A stretch of DNA of 11,604 bases from positions 1 through 11,604 of the forward strand of contig CAIQSY010000072.1 of assembly GCA_903874585.1 (NCBI GenBank), read 5' to 3'. The position numbers and the translations under genes were made by a program. The notes beneath the pieces are model-generated. The model was not told the DNA's origin. It did no database searches and saw only the letters and a program-made list of their open reading frames with translations. Shown here in pieces: positions 6,142 through 11,604 of the stretch. The stretch is from an uncultured Chlorobiaceae bacterium (lineage in GTDB: Bacteria > Bacteroidota > Chlorobiia > Chlorobiales > Chlorobiaceae). Positions within the stretch are counted from its first letter, which is position 1. Every line of letters begins with the position of its first letter.

Positions 6142-7563
6142 ATGATAGCCGAACACCTGCTTTTTCAGTCCGATGGTGGATTTATTCGCATCCCGATTTG
6201 GGGGCACATTCCGCTGAGCCGACCGCTGAAAAAAATCCTTTCGCACCCATCGTTTTTGCGCCTCAAGGGAATTCGCCAGCTCTCGTTTTCGCAGCAGGTC
6301 TATCCGGGCGCAACGCACACGCGCTTTGAACACTCGATTGGCGTTTATCATTTAATGAAGCTGATTTTGCAGCGCATGGTAACCAGTCCGCTGGCGCAAA
6401 GCCTTCAGCGTGAGCATTTTACGTTTGACGATCACACTTGCCGTCTGCTTCTTTCAGCCGCTCTTTTACACGATATCGGGCATTTTCCGCACGCCCACAT
6501 TATTGAAGAGCAGATTCCTCAATACGATAATGTGCCGATTTTTTCACACCACGAAGCGTTGTGTCGTCACTTTCTCTATGAACAACATCCTGGCGTACCA
6601 ACGATTGCGGAGATTCTGAACGATGAGTGGCAAGTGTCGCCAGAATCGGTGATTGCGCTGATCAGCGGGAAAACACGGTTCAGCAAACTCATCAGCGGCA
6701 CGCTTGATCCTGACAAGATGGATTATCTCATGCGCGATGCGCACCACTGCAATATTCCCTACGGAAGCATTGATATCGAGCGATTAATCGAGTCGTTTGT
6801 GCCCGATCCTGAGCGCGAGCGCTTTGCTATTACCGAAAAAGGCATTGCTCCTCTTGAAAGCCTTATGTTTGCAAAATATATGATGATGCGCAATGTTTAC
6901 TGGCATCATACAAGCCGAGCGCTCTCGGCAATGCTTCGGCGATTATTGCAGGATATTGCCAGCGCGGGAATGCTTTCGGCAGCAGCGTTGCAGGAACTCT
7001 TTTACGGCAATGCTGACGATCGTGTGCTGCATGAGCTGAAGCATTTGATGCCGGAGCAGAATCATCCACTGTGCGCTTTGCTTGACGATATTTTGATGCG
7101 GCGTGTCTATAAGCGGGCGATAACGGTGCAGCCTTATCTGCACGATTCAGCGCAGGAGGATGAGCGATGGTTCATTTATAACAGCAACAGCACCATGCGC
7201 CGCGCCATGGAACTGGCGATTTGTGAGCTGCTCAACAAGCGCTACCATCTTGCTCTGCATGGTCACGAGGTGCTGATTGATCCGCCCTCAAAGAAGGATA
7301 TTTTCGATTATGATGATCTGCGGGAACTGCGCGTCTATCCAACTCGGTCGGAGCATATTCATTACTCGCTGCATTGCAATTCGGAGTATATCCGCTTTGA
7401 TGATTTGCATGAATCGGTTTTTCAATCGGACTTTATTCTTGCCTTTGAGCGCTATACCAAAAAATTCCGACTCATCTGCCGAGCTGATCTGGTTGAGCGC
7501 ATCGTAGAATCGCGCGAGGAGATTATGCGCCTGCTGGCGAATGATTATGATCTGTTTCGGTAG
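6142..7563 (+). CDS. HD-domain phosphohydrolase of the dNTPase/SAMHD1 type
   Basis: This is a predicted metal-dependent phosphohydrolase of 473 residues. Members of this group remove triphosphate from dNTPs or act on related nucleotides. The HD active site is complete: His64 (THTRFEHSIGVYH), His110-Asp111 (LLHDIGHFPHAH) and Asp191 (LDPDKMDYLMRD), matching the H...HD...D order. The N-terminal segment IRIPIWGHIPLSRPLKKILS, then FLRLKGIRQLS, is typical of the YdhJ/YwfO branch. The C-terminal third (about 340-473) is less recognisable and probably forms the dimer or oligomer lobe. The ATG at 6142 has only a weak upstream purine stretch. The gene follows PPK2 at 86 bases, so the two may be co-transcribed and both touch the nucleotide-phosphate pool. 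The substrate cannot be told from sequence, and a nucleotidase or alarmone role is possible. Confidence 0.9.
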   Translation: MIAEHLLFQSDGGFIRIPIWGHIPLSRPLKKILSHPSFLRLKGIRQLSFSQQVYPGATHTRFEHSIGVYHLMKLILQRMVTSPLAQSLQREHFTFDDHTCRLLLSAALLHDIGHFPHAHIIEEQIPQYDNVPIFSHHEALCRHFLYEQHPGVPTIAEILNDEWQVSPESVIALISGKTRFSKLISGTLDPDKMDYLMRDAHHCNIPYGSIDIERLIESFVPDPERERFAITEKGIAPLESLMFAKYMMMRNVYWHHTSRALSAMLRRLLQDIASAGMLSAAALQELFYGNADDRVLHELKHLMPEQNHPLCALLDDILMRRVYKRAITVQPYLHDSAQEDERWFIYNSNSTMRRAMELAICELLNKRYHLALHGHEVLIDPPSKKDIFDYDDLRELRVYPTRSEHIHYSLHCNSEYIRFDDLHESVFQSDFILAFERYTKKFRLICRADLVERIVESREEIMRLLANDYDLFR

Positions 7564-7606
7564 ATTAAATCTTTATATTTGAGGATAACCTAAACCGCAT
7601 TGCACT

Positions 7607-7930
7607 ATGGAACAGCAAGATAAGTTTTACAAAGGGCTTTTTTGGGGCGCCGCATTAGGCGCAGCCACTGGTACGATAATGGGTCTGCTTTTTGCGCCGT
7701 ATAAAGGGCGAGAGACGCAGCAGATTATCTCTGGTAAAGTGAAGAGTATGCTCGATAAAGCGACAGAGCTTTACGAAAACAGCGAGCATGAAGATGCGTA
7801 CAATAACGATGCAAAAATGCGTTCGCAGGAGATTATTGATACGGCGCGTGATGAAGCGAAAAAAATTCTGACCGAAGCAAATACCATTATTCGCGATATC
7901 AAAGGCTATCCAAAAACCAAAGAGAACTGA
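7607..7930 (+). CDS. YtxH domain-like small membrane protein
   Basis: This is a 107-residue protein. A glycine- and alanine-rich N-terminal helix at about 10-30 (FWGAALGAATGTIMGLLFAP) is followed by YKGRETQQIISGKVK and a long charged helix likely to form a coiled coil (about 45-100). The GxxxG-rich helix followed by LLFAP-x-KGRETR is the hallmark of YtxH-type proteins. They are small membrane-anchored proteins, often stress-linked, with no assigned biochemical role. No good ribosome site sits at the ATG; GAGGA lies about 20 bases upstream, which is too far to be ideal. The alpha/beta hydrolase ATG follows after three bases, so the two genes are surely co-transcribed. Confidence 0.85.
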   Translation: MEQQDKFYKGLFWGAALGAATGTIMGLLFAPYKGRETQQIISGKVKSMLDKATELYENSEHEDAYNNDAKMRSQEIIDTARDEAKKILTEANTIIRDIKGYPKTKEN

Positions 7931-7933
7931 GCC

Positions 7934-8725
7934 ATGTTGACCTCTCTTTACGGAAATATGCCACGCAGTGGTTCGGCGCCATACGCCGTGTTGTTCTTGC
8001 ACGCATTTCCGCTTTCAGCGTGGATGTGGAGTACTCAAATTGAGGCATTCGGTATTTGTGGATATCACGTTATTGCGCCAAATGCGTATGGTATTGAAAA
8101 ATCGCCGGAGAAACACGGCTGGACGTTTACCGATTATGCGCACGATGTTGCCGCGTTGCTTGATGCTATGCAGGTTGAAAAAGTAACGGTGGTTGGTCTC
8201 TCGATGGGTGGATATCAGGCATTTGAGTTCTATCGGCTCTACCCCGAAAAAGTGGTATCGCTGGTGTTGTGCGATACGCGGGCTGAAGCTGATTCGCCTG
8301 CTGCTAAAGCCTCACGAGAGGATTTTATTCGTTCGGTTGAGGCTAATGGTGCGGAAGAGGCAGTGCGGCGTATGGTGCCAAATTATTTTTCTCCAAAAGC
8401 TTATACCGAAAAGCCTTGGCTGATTACAAAGACGACTGAAATGATTATGAAGCAGTCGCCAGCCGTGATCAACGACGCCATGCGGGCAATTATGATGCGT
8501 ACTGATGCTACACCCAATTTAGCCACTATTGATGTCCCTGTACTGGTGGTGAATGGCGAGGAGGATAGCATGACAACAAAAGAGACTGCTGCCGACATTC
8601 ACGCAAAAATTCCTGGCTCAAAGCTTGTGGTACTTCCAGAAGCTGGTCATATTTCAAATATGGAGCAGATGTTTGCCTTTAATCGTGTTTTATTTGAGCA
8701 TGTTGCAGAGGTCAGGTGCTCCTGA
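7934..8725 (+). CDS. alpha/beta-fold hydrolase
   Basis: This is a 263-residue cytoplasmic alpha/beta hydrolase with a full triad. The nucleophile is Ser90 in VVGLSMGGYQ, the acid Asp211 in VVNGEEDSMTT and the base His239 in LPEAGHISNMEQ. The oxyanion-hole strand FLHAFPLS is at 21-28. A cap region is likely at about 120-185. The sequence fits the broad 3-oxoadipate enol-lactonase / esterase / haloperoxidase-like group, and the substrate cannot be assigned. The start ATG lies three bases behind the YtxH-like gene, with GAGAACTGAG as a modest ribosome site. The stop codon TGA is embedded in the right arm of a perfect hairpin (8708-8729). The gene converges on aroA, whose stop begins 22 bases further on. 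Confidence 0.9.
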   Translation: MLTSLYGNMPRSGSAPYAVLFLHAFPLSAWMWSTQIEAFGICGYHVIAPNAYGIEKSPEKHGWTFTDYAHDVAALLDAMQVEKVTVVGLSMGGYQAFEFYRLYPEKVVSLVLCDTRAEADSPAAKASREDFIRSVEANGAEEAVRRMVPNYFSPKAYTEKPWLITKTTEMIMKQSPAVINDAMRAIMMRTDATPNLATIDVPVLVVNGEEDSMTTKETAADIHAKIPGSKLVVLPEAGHISNMEQMFAFNRVLFEHVAEVRCS

Positions 8726-8729
8726 CCTC
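8708..8729. terminator. perfect 9-bp hairpin between converging genes, candidate bidirectional terminator
   Basis: GAGGTCAGG (8708-8716), loop TGCT, CCTGACCTC (8721-8729). The hydrolase stop codon (8723-8725) is inside the right arm, and aroA ends at 8748 on the other strand. No T-run follows on either side, so it is not a textbook intrinsic terminator. It may be a factor-dependent terminator, an mRNA 3' end protector or a copy of a dispersed palindrome. Confidence 0.5.
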
Positions 8730-8747
8730 CACACTGTTCTTGCAGTA

Positions 8748-10049
8748 TTACTCTTCGAGAGAGTCCAAAATCTCAAAAAAGTTGGGGAAGGAGACGCCAA
8801 CCACATCAATGTCGGTAATGGTTATATCGCAACCGGTTGCTTTGCTTGCTATGGCAAAGCTCATGGCAATGCGGTGATCGTCGAAACTCTCAACCACCAC
8901 GCTGCCTGACGGTATGGTCTTGCGCTCCTTTACCACAAAGCCATCGGGATATTGCTCACACGTAAAACCAAGGCGTTCGAGATTCACCACAAGCGCCTCA
9001 ATGCGGTCGCTCTCTTTCGTGCGTAGCTCTGCAGCATGATGCAGCTCAAACTCGCCGGTAGCGAAAGCTGAAAGCACTGCAAGCATTGGAATTTCATCGA
9101 TGATAAAGGCAACGATTTGCGGATCGCTGATGCGCAGCGGCTCAAGACCAGCAAGGTTATCGACAACAATATCGCCAATAATTTCCCCGCCAATAACTCG
9201 CTGATTTTCAACCCAGATGCCTGCTCGCGCTTCGGCAAGAATATCGAGAAAAGCGGAGCGCGTCGGGTTGAGGCAGACATCGCGGATGATAATTTCCGAA
9301 TCGCGGGCAAGCAGAGCAAGCGCCACAAGAAAGCAGGCTGCCGAAGGGTCAGCCGGAATGAAAAATGGTTTCGCCGGAATTACTTTTCCACCTTGAATGG
9401 TGATAATGCGTTCGCCTTTGCGCTCAATGGTGTTGAGCCCAAGCATCACCTCGGTGTGGTCGCGCGAGCGTACTGATTCGATAATACGAGTTTCACCGTC
9501 GGCGTGCAGCGCTGCAAGCGCCACGAGCGATTTTACTTGAGCGGATGGAACGGGCAGGCGATATTCGATTGGCTTCAGCTCTTTTGTGCCATGGATGTGC
9601 ATTGGCGCAGTGCCATTGTCGGAGAGCTCGATTGTTGCGCCCATCAGCCGTAACGGGTCAGCGACGCGTTTCATCGGGCGCTTCATCAGCGAATTATCGC
9701 CAATCAAGGTGCTGGCGAATGGCTGTGCGGCGAGAATGCCTGCGAACATGCGCATGGTGCTGCCCGAGTTGTTGCACATCAACGGCAGAGAAGGTGGCTG
9801 AAAGCTCCATAATCCTTTCGATTCAATGACAACCCGTCGGATTTTACGACCATAAGCGCCATCGATTTCATCCTGATACAGCGCTATACCAGCATCTTTA
9901 AGCACGCCAAGGGTGGACTGATTATCAAATCCAGCGGAAAAGTTTGTGATTTCGGTTGTGCCTTCTGCCAATGCACCGATAAGCGCCGCCCGATGCGATA
10001 TTGATTTATCGGGTGGCAACGCGGTTACTTCACCTTTAAAAACTCTCAT
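8748..10049 (-). CDS. aroA: 3-phosphoshikimate 1-carboxyvinyltransferase (EPSP synthase)
   Basis: This enzyme catalyses the sixth shikimate-pathway step, joining phosphoenolpyruvate to shikimate 3-phosphate toward chorismate and the aromatic amino acids. The N-terminal signature LPPDKSISHRAALIGAL (11-27) supplies Lys15, Ser16 and Arg20. The PEP-binding loop reads NNSGSTMRM (93-101). SAQVKSLVALAAL is at 169-181, Asp319 is in FIIDEIPML, Lys345-Glu346 and Arg349 are in RTKESDRIEAL, and DDHRIAMSFAIA is at 390-401. The length of 433 residues is normal. The PEP loop has Asn93 where Gly is usual and Met101 where Pro or Leu is common; Gly96 is kept. Position 101 is one of those linked to glyphosate response in other enzymes, but no phenotype can be claimed. 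ATG 10049 has no clear ribosome site and lies only 26 bases after the rpsU terminator T-tract. Confidence 0.96.
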   Translation of the reverse strand: MRVFKGEVTALPPDKSISHRAALIGALAEGTTEITNFSAGFDNQSTLGVLKDAGIALYQDEIDGAYGRKIRRVVIESKGLWSFQPPSLPLMCNNSGSTMRMFAGILAAQPFASTLIGDNSLMKRPMKRVADPLRLMGATIELSDNGTAPMHIHGTKELKPIEYRLPVPSAQVKSLVALAALHADGETRIIESVRSRDHTEVMLGLNTIERKGERIITIQGGKVIPAKPFFIPADPSAACFLVALALLARDSEIIIRDVCLNPTRSAFLDILAEARAGIWVENQRVIGGEIIGDIVVDNLAGLEPLRISDPQIVAFIIDEIPMLAVLSAFATGEFELHHAAELRTKESDRIEALVVNLERLGFTCEQYPDGFVVKERKTIPSGSVVVESFDDHRIAMSFAIASKATGCDITITDIDVVGVSFPNFFEILDSLEE

Positions 10050-10075
10050 GAGTCAAAATTAGATGTGGTCGTGAG

Positions 10076-10110
10076 AAAAAAAAAGGCAACTCCCCATGAG
10101 GAGCTGCCTT
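10076..10110 (-). terminator. intrinsic terminator of the zinc-ribbon/rpsU operon
   Basis: On the minus strand the stem AAGGCA-x-CTCC pairs with GGAG-x-TGCCTT around a six-base loop (10083-10110) and runs into nine consecutive T residues (complement of 10076-10084). It begins 27 bases after the rpsU stop and ends just ahead of aroA. Confidence 0.88.
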
Positions 10111-10136
10111 GTATCACAGTTGCGATCGGTGATCGA

Positions 10137-10334
10137 TCATGAATTGCGCTCTTCGTTTGCTCTCTGGGCTCTGCGTTTACACCTTGAGCGTTTTAAACGG
10201 CCATCAATTGATGGTTTTACGAAGTATGCTTTAGCACGAAATTCCTTTAAAATACCAGCACGCTCATACTTTTTCTTGAAGCGTTTCAGCATTTTATCGA
10301 TTGATTCGTTATCATTTACCTGCACACTAACCAA
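10137..10334 (-). CDS. rpsU: 30S ribosomal protein bS21
   Basis: This is a small basic protein of 65 residues in the small ribosomal subunit, near the anti-Shine-Dalgarno end of 16S rRNA, where it helps initiation. The core reads ESIDKMLKRFKKKYERAGIL then KEFRAKAYFVKPS, followed by the arginine/lysine-rich tail RLKRSRCKRRAQRANEERNS, all typical of bS21. The start is TTG 10334, chosen because the sequence VSVQVNDNES begins there. A very strong ribosome site (AAAGGGGGTGA) lies about seven bases upstream. An out-of-frame ATG (10341-10339) between the ribosome site and the TTG makes a four-codon minicistron that stops inside rpsU codon 3. The gene lies 43 bases behind the zinc-ribbon gene and ends at a clear intrinsic terminator. 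Confidence 0.95.
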   Translation of the reverse strand: MVSVQVNDNESIDKMLKRFKKKYERAGILKEFRAKAYFVKPSIDGRLKRSRCKRRAQRANEERNS

Positions 10335-10372
10335 TGTTCATTCACCCCCTTTATAAAGATCGGACAATCTTC

Positions 10373-10386
10373 AGACGTTAACGTCT
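10373..10386. promoter_or_regulatory. perfect 14-bp palindrome upstream of rpsU
   Basis: AGACGTTAACGTCT is its own reverse complement. It spans the stop codon of the zinc-ribbon gene (10380-10378) and lies 38 bases before the rpsU TTG. It may be a dimer-binding operator overlapping a -35-like TTAACG, but one such palindrome is roughly expected by chance in this length of DNA. Confidence 0.25.
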
Positions 10387-10929
10387 TAGTTTAAGTTTGA
10401 TAAGATCAGCAACGCTCTCGGTGCTGTTATTTGCAGCGTTATTGACTTGTACATTTTCAAGAAGCTGCTTTCTGCCGCTTTTGCAAAACTCTACAATAAT
10501 AATAAAGGCTCCACTGCCTGTCGCCTGTTTTTCTCGAACAACACCAACTTCGCCCAGCGCCTGGTGATAGAGTGCATCACCTTTTGCATAAATTCCGTGT
10601 GGCGAATAGACTTGGCAATCTTCGGATTTCAATTCGTCAGGGTTCACTTCTCGATCAATCTGGATTTGCCACTCTTTCAGTAAATGTACTTGATTACACT
10701 CTAAGCAACGAACCCAATACTGATTTTCTGCAGCAGGTGGAAGATCGTTTTTACTGTTTTTCGACGACGCTTCTGGTGCAGATGTCAAAATATCATCACA
10801 CTTTGGCTTATCACTTGGTATCCACTCGCCGACAAAAACCTTTTCAGTAACCTTGCCGCATCCTTCACAAAAGCAAGCTTTTATCTTGCCCTCCAAAATG
10901 AACTGCCTTTTTCTGGACTCTACCTTCAT
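10378..10929 (-). CDS. hypothetical zinc-ribbon protein with a C-terminal SH3/Tudor-like segment
   Basis: I do not recognise a named family for this 183-residue protein. The N-terminal part has two CxxC knuckles, Cys21-x-x-Cys24 (CFCEGCGKV) and Cys75-x-x-Cys78 (VRCLECNQV), which together could bind one zinc across a polar, low-complexity linker (about 40-70). A further Cys19, Cys44, Cys105 and Cys149 are present. Residues 112-160 (GIYAKGDALYHQALGEVGVV, then IIIVEFCKSGRKQLLENV) follow a pattern of beta strands. It resembles the small barrel domains at the ends of UvrD-like helicases and in CarD-like proteins, which contact RNA polymerase or DNA. That is a visual analogy only. No signal peptide or membrane helix is seen. 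The gene precedes rpsU by 43 bases on the same strand, with no terminator between, so a role near transcription or translation is possible. The start ATG 10929 lacks a clear ribosome site. Confidence 0.72.
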   Translation of the reverse strand: MKVESRKRQFILEGKIKACFCEGCGKVTEKVFVGEWIPSDKPKCDDILTSAPEASSKNSKNDLPPAAENQYWVRCLECNQVHLLKEWQIQIDREVNPDELKSEDCQVYSPHGIYAKGDALYHQALGEVGVVREKQATGSGAFIIIVEFCKSGRKQLLENVQVNNAANNSTESVADLIKLKLRR

Positions 10930-11070
10930 AGAACTAATGCTGGTTATTGGTGCTGTTCTTCCAGCTTTACGGCGCGATGGAGTGTATAGCGCCTGCGAAA
11001 AAGAGGAATAGTTAAGGAGTGCTTAGATAAGTAAATCCTTATAAAAAAGCAACCAAATAATCAGCACCAC
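10930..11070. other. intergenic region between cbs and the zinc-ribbon gene
   Basis: 141 bases with no gene. TAAGGA near 11013 and TCCTTA near 11036 could pair around a 17-base loop as a weak hairpin after cbs, but there is no convincing terminator. It should also hold the promoter of the zinc-ribbon/rpsU operon; no confident -35/-10 pair was found. Confidence 0.4.
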
Positions 11071-11604
11071 TTACTTGTGCGTCAAGGCATCAATAAGATC
11101 TGATTTTGTAAGCAATTGCAGCCTTCCGTCTGATAATGTTACCAGCACACCTGACGCATTTTGCTGTAATTTTGCTGAGAGTTCCGAAATCGTGGCATCC
11201 AGCAAACAGAGCGGAAATGGCTTTTCCATAAACCCGACAACTTTTGAGGTCATGGCATCATCATTTTCGATAAGTATGGAGAGAATTTTATTCTCACTGA
11301 TGCTGCCAATTGGCGCGTTGTAGGAGACAATCGGCATTTGCGAAACGTCACTCTGCTTCATCATCTCAAATACTTCAGCTAACGTATGTTCGGGATGGGC
11401 AAAAATCAGATCGCGACGCGCTTTGAGCTGCAGAATATCTTCAGCGGTAATCTGCTCAATGGTGGATTTTGTTTTGCGGTAAAAACCGTGTTTCCGCATC
11501 CATTCGTCACGGTACATTTTACTCAAGTAATAACCGCCAAAATCGTTCATCACCACCACAACGGTATCGTTTTCGTTGTAGCTTTTTGCCGCTTGAAGTG
11601 CTGC
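11071..11604 (-). CDS. cbs: cystathionine beta-synthase, C-terminal part (end of PLP domain plus two CBS domains)
   Basis: The frame is open to the right edge of the window, so only the last 177 residues are seen and the true start is outside. The visible beginning AALQAAKSYNENDTVVVVMN followed by DFGGYYLSK is the end of the PLP-dependent cysteine-synthase/CBS fold, where the protein normally runs D-x-G-x-RYLSK into a short linker. Two CBS motifs follow at visible residues of about 65-113 (DLIFAHPEHTLAEVFEMMKQ and the next residues) and 122-175 (GFMEKPFPLCLLDATISELS to SDLIDALTHK). They usually sense adenosyl compounds and tune the enzyme, which condenses serine and homocysteine to cystathionine or acts in the reverse pathway. 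The PLP lysine is not visible, so a CBS-fused cysteine synthase is an alternative. The next gene downstream begins after 141 bases. Confidence 0.82.
   Translation of the reverse strand, partial: AALQAAKSYNENDTVVVVMNDFGGYYLSKMYRDEWMRKHGFYRKTKSTIEQITAEDILQLKARRDLIFAHPEHTLAEVFEMMKQSDVSQMPIVSYNAPIGSISENKILSILIENDDAMTSKVVGFMEKPFPLCLLDATISELSAKLQQNASGVLVTLSDGRLQLLTKSDLIDALTHK

Noticed and set aside
10111..10136. GATCGGTGATCGATC-rich stretch after rpsU as a repeat or HIP1-like element
   Set aside because: Too short and imperfect, single occurrence in the window, lies in an ordinary 3' untranslated region.
10930..11070. Possible tRNA or small RNA gene between cbs and the zinc-ribbon gene
   Set aside because: No T-loop (TTCRA) with paired arms and no cloverleaf could be drawn.

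Overview
The window looks like a piece of a green sulfur bacterium (Chlorobi) chromosome, probably a lower-GC Chlorobium-type species. This rests on the protein flavour (AroA, bS21, an ArgD-like start, a PPK2 of the FNRSYYEE type) and on moderate GC. It is inference; no search was run.

Left part (1-2225). The first 86 bases hold, on the minus strand, the start of an acetylornithine-aminotransferase-like gene that leaves the window. A gene-poor stretch follows, with candidate back-to-back promoters near 351-402. Next comes a 59-codon reading frame that looks like the scar of a toxin-antitoxin pair: an antitoxin-like body ending in a PIN-toxin-like MLYLDTS. Directly behind it is a two-gene restriction-modification unit, a beta-type amino-methyltransferase with TSPPY and an MvaI/BcnI/MutH-like endonuclease, overlapping by one base. 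This block is visibly more AT-rich than the genes to its right, so I read it as acquired DNA. The endonuclease has Asn where I expect the metal-binding Asp.

Middle part (2294-7563). A minus-strand operon encodes a three-helix DUF4405-type membrane protein, an OmpR-family response regulator and a sensor histidine kinase with a His- and charge-rich extracytoplasmic loop. It is divergent from a plus-strand PPK2 polyphosphate kinase gene. The 139 bases between them carry direct repeats with 11-base and 12-base periods, candidate operators for the regulator. An HD-domain phosphohydrolase of the dNTPase/SAMHD1 type follows PPK2, so two nucleotide-phosphate enzymes sit in tandem.

Right part (7607-11604). 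A YtxH-like small membrane protein and an alpha/beta hydrolase are closely coupled on the plus strand. The hydrolase's stop codon lies inside a perfect hairpin, and it converges on aroA. Minus-strand genes then run in the order cystathionine beta-synthase C-terminus, zinc-ribbon protein, rpsU, rpsU terminator, aroA. The zinc-ribbon protein and ribosomal protein bS21 are probably co-transcribed and end at a clear intrinsic terminator. No tRNA, rRNA, CRISPR array, insertion sequence or integrase gene was recognised.
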